Source of the DNA: Lachnospira sp.
GTDB taxonomy: Bacteria > Bacillota > Clostridia > Lachnospirales > Lachnospiraceae
Assembly: GCA_017621205.1 (NCBI GenBank)
Contig: JAGATQ010000022.1
Span: 1 to 64,000 of the forward strand
DNA length: 64,000 bases
Direction of reading: 5' to 3'
Below the pieces are notes generated by a model. That model ran no database searches, was not told the origin of the DNA, and was given only the letters and a program-made list of their open reading frames with translations. Positions 15,695-23,996 of the stretch are shown in pieces. Position 1 is the first letter of the stretch. Every line of letters begins with the position of its first letter. Made by a program: the position numbers and the translations under genes.

Positions 15695-17185
15695 CTACTC
15701 CGTCCACATAAGTGCACACCTTACCGCCTTTTTCCAACCATCAAGCTTTTCTTTTCGCAAGCTTTCTTCCATCTTAGGGGAAAATGCCCGGTCAAGACAC
15801 CAATTTTCCTGAATATCAGAAAGAGACTGAAAAAATCCTGTTGCCAGTCCCGCAAGATAGGCAGCTCCCAATGCCGTCGTTTCCACACACTCCGGACGTT
15901 CCACCTCCGTTTTTGTAATATCAGACTGGAATTGCAGTAAGAAATTATTTGCACTGGCTCCTCCATCTACCTTAAGAGAAGCAAGCGGCTGTCCCAAATC
16001 CTCCTCCATAGCATAAATTACATCATTAGTCTCATAAGCAATCGCCTCCAAGGCAGCACGGACAAAGTGTGCCTTAGAACAGCCTCTTGTAATACCAAAT
16101 ACTGCTCCTCTGGCATAGGGATTCCAGTAAGGAGCACCAAGCCCGGTAAAAGCAGGCACAACATATACACCATTACTATCAGGAACACTCTGTGCCAACC
16201 GCTCTGTCACCGCCGCATCCTCCACCAGACGCATTTCATCACGAAGCCATTGAATTGCCGCTCCCGCCACAAACACACTACCCTCCAAAGCATAATCCAC
16301 CTTATCGCTAAGGCTTGCTGCAATCGTTGTAAGCAGACCATGTCCCGATACCACCGCCTCTCTTCCCGTATTCATTAAGATGAAGCTTCCTGTTCCGTAA
16401 GTATTTTTTACCATACCCCGCTCAAAACAGCACTGCCCAAACAGTGCCGCCTGCTGGTCTCCGGCTGCTCCGGCAATCGGCACCTCACCGCCCAAAACAG
16501 ACGCCTTCGTATAGCCATAGATGGAACTTGAAGGCTTCACCTGTGGCAACATACCCTCCGGTATATCAAAATAATCCAATATCTTCTTATCCCAGCATAG
16601 CTTATGAATATCAAAAAGCATGGTTCGGGATGCATTGGTATAATCCGTAACAAAAACTGCTCCTTTTGTGAGATTCCAGATTAGCCATGTGTCCACTGTA
16701 CCAAACAAAAGCTCCCCTTTTCTTGCACGCTCCCTGGCTCCACCTACATGCTCCAAAATCCACGCAAGCTTGCTGGCACTAAAATACGCATCCGGCACTA
16801 ATCCGGTATGCTCCCTGATATACTCTGCCATACCATCTGCTTCTAACTGCTTTATCCGGTCTGCCGTCCTTCTGCACTGCCAGACAATGGCATTGTATAT
16901 TGGCTTTCCTGTCGTCTTATCCCAGACGATAGTTGTCTCTCTCTGATTGGTAATCCCAATTCCTGCAAGCTCCTCCACACTGATGCCGAGCCGCCCCATC
17001 GCCTCTGTAGCAACGGATGCCTGTGACGACCAGATTTCCCTAGGATTTTGCTCTACCCAGCCTGCTTTGGGATAAATCTGTTCAAACTCCCTTTGTGCCA
17101 TGGAAACAGGTTGTCCCTTACGGTTAAATAAAATACATCGGGAGCTTGTCGTTCCTTGGTCAAGTGCCATAATATACTGCTTCAT
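15695..17185 (-). CDS. glpK: Glycerol kinase
   Basis: A 496-residue FGGY-family kinase that phosphorylates glycerol to sn-glycerol 3-phosphate with ATP in the cytoplasm. Signatures include [16 protein letters not shown] at the start (ATP phosphate loop), [17 protein letters not shown] (~84, the R-E pair contacts glycerol), [14 protein letters not shown] and the FGGY-like [13 protein letters not shown] and [10 protein letters not shown] motifs. Length is exactly typical. It is the last gene of a five-gene minus-strand group, 13 bases after the AcsB-like gene. No glycerol facilitator or glpD is nearby, so its link to that group is positional only. Confidence 0.95.
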   Translation of the reverse strand: MKQYIMALDQGTTSSRCILFNRKGQPVSMAQREFEQIYPKAGWVEQNPREIWSSQASVATEAMGRLGISVEELAGIGITNQRETTIVWDKTTGKPIYNAIVWQCRRTADRIKQLEADGMAEYIREHTGLVPDAYFSASKLAWILEHVGGARERARKGELLFGTVDTWLIWNLTKGAVFVTDYTNASRTMLFDIHKLCWDKKILDYFDIPEGMLPQVKPSSSIYGYTKASVLGGEVPIAGAAGDQQAALFGQCCFERGMVKNTYGTGSFILMNTGREAVVSGHGLLTTIAASLSDKVDYALEGSVFVAGAAIQWLRDEMRLVEDAAVTERLAQSVPDSNGVYVVPAFTGLGAPYWNPYARGAVFGITRGCSKAHFVRAALEAIAYETNDVIYAMEEDLGQPLASLKVDGGASANNFLLQFQSDITKTEVERPECVETTALGAAYLAGLATGFFQSLSDIQENWCLDRAFSPKMEESLRKEKLDGWKKAVRCALMWTE

Positions 17186-17198
17186 GTGTACCCTCCTT

Positions 17199-17924
17199 TT
17201 ATCTTGATCCCCTGTTAAAATGCAGTTCCTTCAATCCCTCCACCTCATCACAGACCGCTCTTAACCCACAGCTATCGCAATCCATACTTATTGCCTCATA
17301 AATATAATTTAATGATTCTGTTATTCCTTCTGTCTTTCTGGCAATACTCCTTAGTGCTTCATAGTCAAATTCCGGCAGTGTAATAAAATATGTCTGTACC
17401 TCTTTCACTTCCGGTTCTGTCAGATAGCTTTGCATAAAACATTGTCCCACTGCCGAGAAGGTAAGACCTTCTTCTCTCGCTTTTGCACCAATCCGAACTA
17501 CCTCCCGCTCCTTTGCAGCAGATATCCGCATCATATAACCATCAATTCGCAGACGATACCGCACAAAATCAATCCGTCGAAGCACATCATATATTCCCTG
17601 CTCATAAATATCCTGCCCCAGAAACTCATCCGACAACCGAATCAGAGCTACTCTGGCATACGGAACCGTTTCCTGAAGGGCTGTAATATCCTGCCCACAC
17701 AAAAAAGAGGCACTATCGGATACTAGCTCCTTTGACGTTGTAAATGCCAGCATGCTAATAGCCGGAAGTGTCCCCCCGCCGAGCTCATATGCCATATCAC
17801 GGCGAAGCAGTACTTGCTCCCCCTCTAACAACGGCAGCCGTCCCTCATACTTTGGAATACGTTTTACAGGATACTGCTTTAACAACTGTTTCATTTGATA
17901 AATTGCATTATCATATAGCTCCAT
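17199..17924 (-). CDS. AcsB-like protein with C-terminal Cys cluster
   Basis: A 241-residue protein of uncertain function. Residues ~40-85 ([18 protein letters not shown] … [19 protein letters not shown]) resemble the middle domain of the acetyl-CoA synthase beta subunit (AcsB), where the equivalent block begins GDMYVEMGGNRTPAFEL. The A-cluster cysteine domain of AcsB is absent; instead the C-terminus has [20 protein letters not shown], a C-x2-C-x5-C site likely to bind metal or Fe-S. It may bind another redox protein or corrinoid partner. It lies in a cluster with a dehydratase-type [Fe-S] protein and its activator. The relation to AcsB is a reading of motifs and should be tested by profile search. 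Confidence 0.5.
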   Translation of the reverse strand: MELYDNAIYQMKQLLKQYPVKRIPKYEGRLPLLEGEQVLLRRDMAYELGGGTLPAISMLAFTTSKELVSDSASFLCGQDITALQETVPYARVALIRLSDEFLGQDIYEQGIYDVLRRIDFVRYRLRIDGYMMRISAAKEREVVRIGAKAREEGLTFSAVGQCFMQSYLTEPEVKEVQTYFITLPEFDYEALRSIARKTEGITESLNYIYEAISMDCDSCGLRAVCDEVEGLKELHFNRGSR

Positions 17925-18031
17925 AGATACTTTCCTTTATAATTTTTCTGCCTATTACTATTCCTATATAGCTTTAGGCCTTGCTTTCTCTTTTATTGTT
18001 TATCCTCTTTTTGCTATCCCTTTATCTTTTA

Positions 18032-18250
18032 TCAGCCTTTGGCTTTCCCTTTATTTTCTTTCGTCTCATGGCTTTTCTGCTGCCGCTTTTGCTCCCCACG
18101 GTCATAAAGCTTGGTAAGCACAGGCTGTAATCCTGCCGCCAGCTTCATATCAAGATTAAAAAAATAAATAATAAAGGTTACCACAAAGAAAACTGCTAGA
18201 ACAATTACTGCAATCCCTATTATCTTTAACACAATCATATGGCTATCCAT
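18032..18250 (-). CDS. Small single-span membrane protein
   Basis: A 72-residue protein with one strong hydrophobic helix (IIGIAVIVLAVFFVVTFIIY, residues ~10-29) and a highly charged C-terminal tail ending KSHETKENKGKAKG. No family was recognised. It lies between the activator gene (47 bases upstream) and the AcsB-like gene on the same strand, so it is probably co-transcribed; anchoring a soluble redox complex to the membrane is conceivable but not shown. Confidence 0.6.
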   Translation of the reverse strand: MDSHMIVLKIIGIAVIVLAVFFVVTFIIYFFNLDMKLAAGLQPVLTKLYDRGEQKRQQKSHETKENKGKAKG

Positions 18251-18297
18251 TCCTTTCTTCTGACTGGGTTATGCCTTCCGTTATAATACCTTACTTC

Positions 18298-19101
18298 TTA
18301 AGACAGGCTCATACCTTTCACTCTTGCATACTCTGCCGCCCCTAAGGCACCCATCAGTTGCGGGTCAATATCTATATCCACCACCCGGATTTTTAGCACC
18401 TTTTCAATGGCACGTTTTAGCCCCTCATTTTTCGCACATCCTCCGGTCAAAGTAACAGCGTCCGTTGCTCCTGCCTTCTTTGCCATCACAAAGCAACGCT
18501 TGGCAACAGAAAGCTGAATACCCGCTGCAATCTCCTCCATCGGTTTGCCCTCTCCTACAAGAGAGATTACTTCGCTCTCCGCAAACACAGCACATTGTGC
18601 CGTAATCGGAATTGTATTCTTTGCCTTCAAAGACAAATTAGAAAATTCCTCCAGACTCATCTCAAAGGCATTTGCCATGGACTCAAAGAACCTTCCGGTT
18701 CCAGCAGCACATTTATCATTCATTGCAAAATTCAATACCGTGCCATCCGTATCGATGGCAATTCCCTTCACATCCTGCCCGCCGATATCAATAATCGCCT
18801 TGATTGCAGGATTCGTTACATGAACGCCCATCGCATGACAACTGATTTCTGATATATTTTCATCCGCAAAAGGCACCTTGTTTCTACCATAGCCCGTACC
18901 AATCAGATAGGAAAGCTCCTCGGCACTGTTTAAATCATCTACCTGTTCTATTGCTTCCCTTAATGCATCCTCGGCACTAAGCACCGGATTAATCCGGCTC
19001 CGTCTCGTTACCTGTGCCACTATCTTACCCGTCTCATCAAGAATCACACACTTTGTATACGTACTTCCGGCATCACAGCCACCATAATATTTCATAGCCA
19101 T
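18298..19101 (-). CDS. 2-hydroxyacyl-CoA dehydratase activator (BcrAD/BadFG ATPase)
   Basis: A 267-residue ATPase of the ASKHA fold that drives one-electron, ATP-coupled reduction of a partner [Fe-S] protein. The phosphate loop reads GGCDAGSTYTKCVI, DIGGQDVKGIAID is the second nucleotide motif, and TLTGGCAKNEGL the adenosine motif. Two cysteines, in DKCAAGTGRFF (~130) and TAQCAVFAESE (~168), are those that in the homodimer hold a bridging [4Fe-4S] cluster. Length is typical. It follows the partner gene by 19 bases, so the two form an activator-reductase pair. Confidence 0.9.
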   Translation of the reverse strand: MAMKYYGGCDAGSTYTKCVILDETGKIVAQVTRRSRINPVLSAEDALREAIEQVDDLNSAEELSYLIGTGYGRNKVPFADENISEISCHAMGVHVTNPAIKAIIDIGGQDVKGIAIDTDGTVLNFAMNDKCAAGTGRFFESMANAFEMSLEEFSNLSLKAKNTIPITAQCAVFAESEVISLVGEGKPMEEIAAGIQLSVAKRCFVMAKKAGATDAVTLTGGCAKNEGLKRAIEKVLKIRVVDIDIDPQLMGALGAAEYARVKGMSLS

Positions 19102-19120
19102 CTAACATCCTCTCTTATTT

Positions 19121-20659
19121 CTACCATGCATTTTCATCTGCAACATCCTCCAGGGTTTTATCAAGGGGCTCCTCCCGAAGCACTGTCCGCATATAACGGT
19201 TTACCTCCGTACGCATATCACTACGGCTGCCATCCTGTGGACACATTAGATTATGGGACACCCAGATTAAATGAATTCCCCGCTTGCGTGCCTCCTGCTC
19301 AAATAACCCATGATAACCCGCCATCGCCTTACAACCAATATGTACATACATAATTACCATATCTGCCCGGTACATTTCACAGTACCGCCACAATGCCTCC
19401 ACTCCTGTCTCATAACCACCGTTAGAACGGTTGCGCATAATCATATTCTCATAGAGATAGGCGAGGTCATACAAAGACTGTTCCTTATCCTCCGTATTCA
19501 CCATCTCTGTAGAAACAAGGCTCAGCATATCCAATAGCGGCACGATGCCCCAACAGTTTTGCAGCCAGATAGGAAACGCAGTATAATACGCCGCCTGCAC
19601 TCCCCATGTAATGCAGCGGTGACGGTGTTCCACCGCAACCATCTGCTTCTCTTCATAGCCCTTCATGGCAAGAGCAGTCAGCTTTTTATCTGTATCCAAA
19701 AAGGTCTGGTTTCTTCCTCCTGCTGCCTGATACACACCATACCGATATAGTGCCAGACTAACTCCCAGCATCTGCGGATAATCCGTCTTACTAATCTCCA
19801 GCCATTCCAAAAGCTCCTCCGTCTCCATATTAAAGCGGTTCATACTCTCAAAATATGCCGTCCAGTCAAAGGTCTCTCCTGTCTGCTCCTCTATAAAATG
19901 AATTGCATTAACAATCTCCTCTTTTGCGTATTCCTGTACACTCTCCTGCCGATGACGTATCGGTACCGCAAGCTGGAAGGTTGGAATCTTAAACTTGGTC
20001 GCTTCGATTCCGTTCCCCATCAGACTTCCATCACAGGTCGTATTACACTGCACTGCACATTTGCCAATCAGAGGAAAATCATCTGCCAGTGCCACGCCAA
20101 GCTCCGCTGCCGGCATCGGGCAAACATCCGTCGGCACCCCGTATCCATGGGTACGGTCGATATAGTAGCTTACTCCCTCCTGATTCATCATGGAGCTGCT
20201 GTAAACTGCCGGAACCTCCACGGAAAGCCAGCGCAGATTAGGGAACCCGCCCATCAGCGTACTCATCATATTCTCATCGAATAAAACAATCTTATCATTC
20301 AGTTTTTTATCATTACCAATAGCAGGGTCTGCCTTAAAAATAGTAGAAATCATATCACAGACATCACTGACAATCAGTCCCAGCCCGACATGTGCCATCC
20401 GAAGCTGTACGCCCCGCATCCCCTCTGTATGTCGGTCAAAAAAATCCGGCACTGCCAGATAGTTCATCATCCAGCGATAACGAAAAAAACCTCTTAGATT
20501 ATTCGGCTTTACCATAAAGCATATCAGAATCTTCCATGTGCCAAGCCACTGAACATAATCATAAAGAGTATCCCTGATTCCTCTCCACTCTCTTCGCTTC
20601 TTTGTCTTTTTTCCATAATAAAACCGCCCAAGCGGCTCACTTCCCAACTGCTTTGACAT
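19121..20659 (-). CDS. 2-hydroxyacyl-CoA dehydratase D / double-cubane reductase-like protein
   Basis: A 512-residue protein of the BcrC/BadD/HgdB family. Candidate cluster cysteines appear in PTDVCPMPAAE (~175), GKCAVQCNTTCDGS (~205) and HIGCKAMAG (~445), as in single-subunit family members that carry a double-cubane cluster and are reduced by a partner ATPase. It is longer than typical D subunits (~380-430), with an N-terminal extension of ~80 residues and no second dehydratase subunit encoded nearby. That argues for a double-cubane-type reductase acting on a small molecule instead of a classical two-subunit acyl-CoA dehydratase. The substrate is unknown. Confidence 0.75.
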   Translation of the reverse strand: MSKQLGSEPLGRFYYGKKTKKRREWRGIRDTLYDYVQWLGTWKILICFMVKPNNLRGFFRYRWMMNYLAVPDFFDRHTEGMRGVQLRMAHVGLGLIVSDVCDMISTIFKADPAIGNDKKLNDKIVLFDENMMSTLMGGFPNLRWLSVEVPAVYSSSMMNQEGVSYYIDRTHGYGVPTDVCPMPAAELGVALADDFPLIGKCAVQCNTTCDGSLMGNGIEATKFKIPTFQLAVPIRHRQESVQEYAKEEIVNAIHFIEEQTGETFDWTAYFESMNRFNMETEELLEWLEISKTDYPQMLGVSLALYRYGVYQAAGGRNQTFLDTDKKLTALAMKGYEEKQMVAVEHRHRCITWGVQAAYYTAFPIWLQNCWGIVPLLDMLSLVSTEMVNTEDKEQSLYDLAYLYENMIMRNRSNGGYETGVEALWRYCEMYRADMVIMYVHIGCKAMAGYHGLFEQEARKRGIHLIWVSHNLMCPQDGSRSDMRTEVNRYMRTVLREEPLDKTLEDVADENAW

Positions 20660-20694
20660 TGATTTTCCTTCCTAAATCATAAAAATAAAATATG

Positions 20695-20836
20695 CGTTCA
20701 TTCGCACAATGCCGGTTCGTGCAAGCACGACCGTCACTCTGCTCATTTTATCATATCTCGACTATCGTCTCGATACGTTCATTCGCACAATGCCGGTTCG
20801 TGCAAGCACGACCGTCGCTCTGCTCATTTTATCATA
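20695..20836. repeat. Direct repeat of 61 bases, period 81, with inner hairpin
   Basis: Two 61-base units (20695-20755 and 20776-20836) differ at one base. Each contains the hairpin GGTTCGTGCAAGCACGACC. The spacer includes TCTCGACTATCGTCTCGA. They lie upstream of the minus-strand dehydratase-like gene and ahead of an accessory gene pair. No protein reading is supported. Confidence 0.85.
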
Positions 20837-20945
20837 CATTGCAAAACAAGGCAAAGAAAAGCGAACAGAATTTTGTAGAAATGTATGTGTGTTTATGATA
20901 GTATATTGATGTTAAGTAATCTGGCAGATTGGAGGAATGATAGAT

Positions 20946-21359
20946 ATGAGTTATGATTTAATGGTTTTTGAAAAAGCAAAGGCACCTGGCACAAAAAAAG
21001 AATTTATGGCATGGTACGAAAAGCAAACGGAATGGGAGGAGGACCACGATTACCAGACAATTAGTGTGTCCTCTCCTGCTTTACAAAATTGGTTTATGGA
21101 GATGAAAGAAAAATTCCCCCCTATGAATGGAGAATATGCACCAGATTTTGAACTTTTGGAAGAAGATGAAAATTTAGAAAGTCATTTGGTAGATTACTGC
21201 ATTGGCCACGATGTAATTTATGCTGCATTCTCATGGTCGGTGGCAGATGAAGCTTATGAACTTATGCGAAGCTTAGCTCAAAAGCACGGAGTTGGATTTT
21301 TTGATGTAAGTACAGATGAGGGCGATATTATCTTGCCAGATGGAACTATGATTGAATAG
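20946..21359 (+). CDS. Acidic protein of unknown function
   Basis: A 137-residue cytosolic protein beginning MSYDLMVFEKAKAPGTKKEF and very rich in Asp/Glu, with WEEDHDYQTI and DFELLEEDENLESHLVDY. Proteins starting this way are found in many Firmicutes without assigned function; the acidic, soluble, stand-alone character is similar to polymorphic-toxin immunity proteins, but no toxin gene is adjacent. The start at 20946 is preferred over 20937 because GGAGG then lies 10 bases away instead of one. The next gene starts 8 bases after its stop. Confidence 0.6.
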   Translation: MSYDLMVFEKAKAPGTKKEFMAWYEKQTEWEEDHDYQTISVSSPALQNWFMEMKEKFPPMNGEYAPDFELLEEDENLESHLVDYCIGHDVIYAAFSWSVADEAYELMRSLAQKHGVGFFDVSTDEGDIILPDGTMIE

Positions 21360-21367
21360 GAGGATAT

Positions 21368-21931
21368 ATGGGAAAACAATTAAATTATTGGATGGATTAC
21401 GATAGTTTTGTAATACTTGCAAAAAAAGCTCTGGAATTAGGATTTGTTATCTATAGAAAAGCGGATGAAAATGGTAAGTTGGTATTTGGGACAAATATAG
21501 ATGTGGTAACAAAAGATGAGAACGACTATTTTTTTTACCTTCCAGATGCAGGAGAGATAGTGATTTCAGTATATAACGGAAGAGAAATTGTAAGTAGAGT
21601 TGGTAAAGGGAGTAATGTGATTATTGAAGCTGGTTATTCTTATGTCAATGAGAAGCATAAGGTCAAACAAATAACCCGAAATAGAATATATTGTACAACA
21701 GGATATTATGACAATGAGGGAGTATTCGTTGAAAGACCTGAAGTTCTGACTAAGGCATATAATAGCCTTGCAAGATATACCAAAAAGTTGGCACCATATA
21801 CAGAATTGCATGACTTAAGAATTAGTTTGCGAGAGGATAATTATGGTCAAACTTTTGAATATATTCACAAAGAGTATTTAACCGCATGGTGTTTACAAAA
21901 GAGAGAGGAAGGATATAAATTACAAGGCTAA
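21368..21931 (+). CDS. Hypothetical protein paired with the preceding gene
   Basis: A 187-residue soluble protein with no recognised family (MGKQLNYWMDYDSFVILAKK … EYLTAWCLQKREEGY). AGGAGG overlaps the stop region of the upstream gene, so the two are translationally linked and probably work together. Base composition is AT-rich compared with the neighbouring core genes, consistent with acquired DNA. No membrane span or signal peptide is seen. Confidence 0.55.
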   Translation: MGKQLNYWMDYDSFVILAKKALELGFVIYRKADENGKLVFGTNIDVVTKDENDYFFYLPDAGEIVISVYNGREIVSRVGKGSNVIIEAGYSYVNEKHKVKQITRNRIYCTTGYYDNEGVFVERPEVLTKAYNSLARYTKKLAPYTELHDLRISLREDNYGQTFEYIHKEYLTAWCLQKREEGYKLQG

Positions 21932-22050
21932 GATTGGAATTTAGTACTAGTCATACATATATGAAATTATTATGAAAGAGTGATAGCTTGCCAATATAAT
22001 AACGAATATAAGGATTATATTAGCCATTGCAAGATGGATATATATTAAGT

Positions 22051-22086
22051 GGAGTATGTGCAAAATAGCACATGCTCCATATTTTA
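22051..22086 (+). terminator. Terminator after the hypothetical gene pair
   Basis: GGAGTATGTGC pairs with GCACATGCTCC (one G-U) around a 6-base loop and is followed by ATATTTTATT, 120 bases after the upstream stop. Confidence 0.7.
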
Positions 22087-22147
22087 TTATTGGCAAAGAA
22101 CAAAATATCTGTATGTTATATAACACAGATTATAAAAGGAGGTAATT

Positions 22148-22285
22148 ATGGCACCAAGAGCAAAAATCCCATGCTGGCAATCGGAATGGTGTGGTATTAA
22201 GAAAATGTTTCCTAAAGTAACTGTATGGGAGACATGTGCTCCCTATTTTGAAACACGAAATATCCATTTTTATGTTAATGGTTAG
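22148..22285 (+). CDS. Small protein, 45 residues, unknown
   Basis: A short frame MAPRAKIPCWQSEWCGIKKM … HFYVNG with a strong AGGAGG 5 bases before its ATG. It contains three cysteines and four tryptophans/tyrosines but no membrane span. It stands alone after a terminator in a stretch of gene debris. It may be an intact small protein or the 5' end of a degraded gene, because a remnant in another frame overlaps its end. Confidence 0.4.
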   Translation: MAPRAKIPCWQSEWCGIKKMFPKVTVWETCAPYFETRNIHFYVNG

Positions 22286-22404
22286 CCTACTTGGCAGGTG
22301 GCATTGGGATTTGGCTTTATCTTATCTGTACTATTGCAATACCCAAAGAACCAAATAAAAAAATGAACATCATTAAAGAGCCAGACGCAAAAACACAGAG
22401 CTAA
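22279..22404 (+). pseudogene. Gene debris: membrane-protein tail fused to KTR C-terminus
   Basis: An uninitiated frame reads AYLAGGIGIWLYLICTIAIP, then KEPNKK, and ends MNIIKEPDAKTQS. The hydrophobic part resembles the end of PspC-like proteins, and the last residues match the C-terminus of the Cys-rich KTR protein at 3873-4067 (IITEPAAKPQSR). No start codon or ribosome site exists. A terminator overlapping its end resembles the one after the intact KTR gene, so this is probably the scar of a similar mobile element. Confidence 0.45.
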
Positions 22405-22449
22405 TGAACCTATGAGGTAAACTCACGGTTTATTAGCTCGTTTTTATTT
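22398..22449 (+). terminator. Terminator after the KTR remnant
   Basis: GAGCTAATGAACC pairs with GGTTTATTAGCTC (one mismatch or G-U) and TTTTTATTT follows. Layout parallels the terminator at 4056-4109. Confidence 0.7.
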
Positions 22450-22470
22450 GTGAACATTCAGCCAGAATAC

Positions 22471-22521
22471 TTGACAGCTAATTATAATTAGCCTATAATA
22501 AGGAGGCTAATTACGATTAGC
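22471..22521 (+). promoter_or_regulatory. Consensus promoter with operator in the spacer and a second operator
   Basis: TTGACA (22471-22476), exactly 17 bases, and TATAAT (22494-22499) form a perfect sigma-A promoter. The spacer is the 16-base perfect palindrome GCTAATTATAATTAGC (22477-22492). A second copy with the same outer arms, GCTAATTACGATTAGC, lies at 22506-22521. Two operators at core promoter positions, directly before a tetR gene, indicate tight autorepression. Confidence 0.85.
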
Positions 22522-22534
22522 TATGGAGGTGCTT

Positions 22535-23197
22535 ATGAATACAAAGCAGAGAATTATCAAAGAAGCATTAACACTATTTGCAGAAAAGGGTTATAACGAT
22601 GTGTATGTGAGTGATATAGCACAGGCAGTCGGCATAAAGGCTCCATCCTTATATAAGCATTTCAAGAGCAAGCAGGAGATATTTAATGCCATTCTTGAAG
22701 AACTGAAAAAAAATTATACCCAGCAGGCGGCAATGCTTCATATCAACGGAAATAATATACAAGCCGACGCTGATATATATGCAGAAGTCAATGAAACGTC
22801 TTTTGTGGAAATGGGAAAAGGTCTGTTTCTCTATTTTCTGCATGATGAATATGCGAAATTATTCAGAAAAATGCTCACTATAGAACAGTTTCACAACGCA
22901 GAACTTTCAGAACTATATTCAAGGCAATATTTTGATGACCCGCTGAAATACCAAAGTGAATTGTTTTCTTTACTGATTGGCAGAGGAATTTTCAAAGAGG
23001 AAAACGCTGATATTATGGCTTTGCACTTTTATTCACCCATTTATACTCTGCTTACTCTCTGCGACAGACATCCCGACAGAGAAAACGAAGCATTGAAAAT
23101 GCTCGAAAAACACATTAAGCAATTTAACTGCATTTATTTGAGAAAGGATGAAAATGAAGGAAATGAAGGTAGTATTGATAAACGGACAAAATCATAA
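22535..23197 (+). CDS. TetR/AcrR family transcriptional regulator
   Basis: A 220-residue TetR repressor. The N-terminal DNA-binding domain starts MNTKQRIIKEALTLFAEKGY and has the helix-turn-helix VYVSDIAQAVGIKAPSLYKHF (residues ~23-43). The C-terminal part is a helical ligand domain. The start at 22535 is chosen over 22523 because GGAGG lies 5 bases before it, whereas the earlier ATG has its nearest site 16 bases away. Two copies of a palindrome lie in its promoter. It overlaps the following flavoprotein gene, which is its likely target. Confidence 0.85.
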   Translation: MNTKQRIIKEALTLFAEKGYNDVYVSDIAQAVGIKAPSLYKHFKSKQEIFNAILEELKKNYTQQAAMLHINGNNIQADADIYAEVNETSFVEMGKGLFLYFLHDEYAKLFRKMLTIEQFHNAELSELYSRQYFDDPLKYQSELFSLLIGRGIFKEENADIMALHFYSPIYTLLTLCDRHPDRENEALKMLEKHIKQFNCIYLRKDENEGNEGSIDKRTKS

Positions 23198-23864
23198 GGG
23201 TAGCTCCTATCATATCGGCAAAATGCTTGTGGAGCAATTTCCCAAAAGCGAAATCAGTGAATTTTTTTTGCCAAAGGATTTAGAACATTTTTGTATGGGC
23301 TGTTATACCTGCATTAAGAATGAAGAAAAATGCCCATTCTATACGGAGAAGAAACGCATTATGGACGAGTTGGAAAGGGCGGATTTATTGATATTTACAA
23401 CACCTACATACTGTATGAGGGCATCTGCCCCAATGAAGGCATTTATTGACCTTTCATTTACCTATTGGATGTCACATAAGCCAAGAGCGTGTATGTTTTC
23501 AAAAAAAGCCGTTGTAATATCAACAGCAGCTGGAGCAGGAATGAAATCAGCTACTAAAGATATCCAAAACACTTTATTCTATTGGGGAGTGCCTTATATT
23601 AAAGAATATGGTATCGCAGTTCAAGCAATGAGTTGGGAGCAGGTTTCAGACAAGAAAAAGGGACGTATAAAACATGATATTGAGAAATTGGCAAAAAAAA
23701 TTTCAAATAACCGAAATATCCGTGTTGGTTTCAAAACAAAATTTATGTTTGGTGTTATGCGTATGATGCAAAACAAAGACTTGGGTTCTTCTCTCGAAGA
23801 AAAGGAATATTGGAAAGCAAATGGGTGGCTTGATAAAAAACGCCCATGGAGTCAAAAACATTGA
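23154..23864 (+). CDS. Iron-sulfur flavoprotein / flavodoxin-family NAD(P)H reductase
   Basis: A 236-residue protein with an N-terminal flavodoxin-like fold (KVVLINGQNHKGSSYHIGKM, FMN phosphate loop) and a compact cysteine motif C-x2-C-x2-C-x6-C in CMGCYTCIKNEEKCPF (~residues 48-62), the hallmark of iron-sulfur flavoproteins that hold FMN and a [4Fe-4S] cluster. TPTYCMRASAPMKAFIDLSF (~83) is the FMN ring region. The start (AAAGG at 6 bases) lies inside the 3' end of the tetR gene, so the pair is co-translated and shares its TetR-controlled promoter. Reduction of quinones, nitroaromatics or reactive species is the likely role. Confidence 0.8.
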   Translation: MKEMKVVLINGQNHKGSSYHIGKMLVEQFPKSEISEFFLPKDLEHFCMGCYTCIKNEEKCPFYTEKKRIMDELERADLLIFTTPTYCMRASAPMKAFIDLSFTYWMSHKPRACMFSKKAVVISTAAGAGMKSATKDIQNTLFYWGVPYIKEYGIAVQAMSWEQVSDKKKGRIKHDIEKLAKKISNNRNIRVGFKTKFMFGVMRMMQNKDLGSSLEEKEYWKANGWLDKKRPWSQKH

Positions 23865-23918
23865 AAGAAATACAGAACTAATAGAAACACAATCGGAATT
23901 GGGCGTCCTAAACGACAG

Positions 23919-23948
23919 TTGACATAAAAAAATATTACATGTTACAAT
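23919..23948 (+). promoter_or_regulatory. Promoter of degV-like gene
   Basis: TTGACA (23919-23924), an 18-base spacer and TACAAT (23943-23948) lie 48 bases before the start codon. Confidence 0.65.
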
Positions 23949-23996
23949 GCAACATGAGCATAATATACATAAACATGGCAAAGAAAGGACGTCTCA

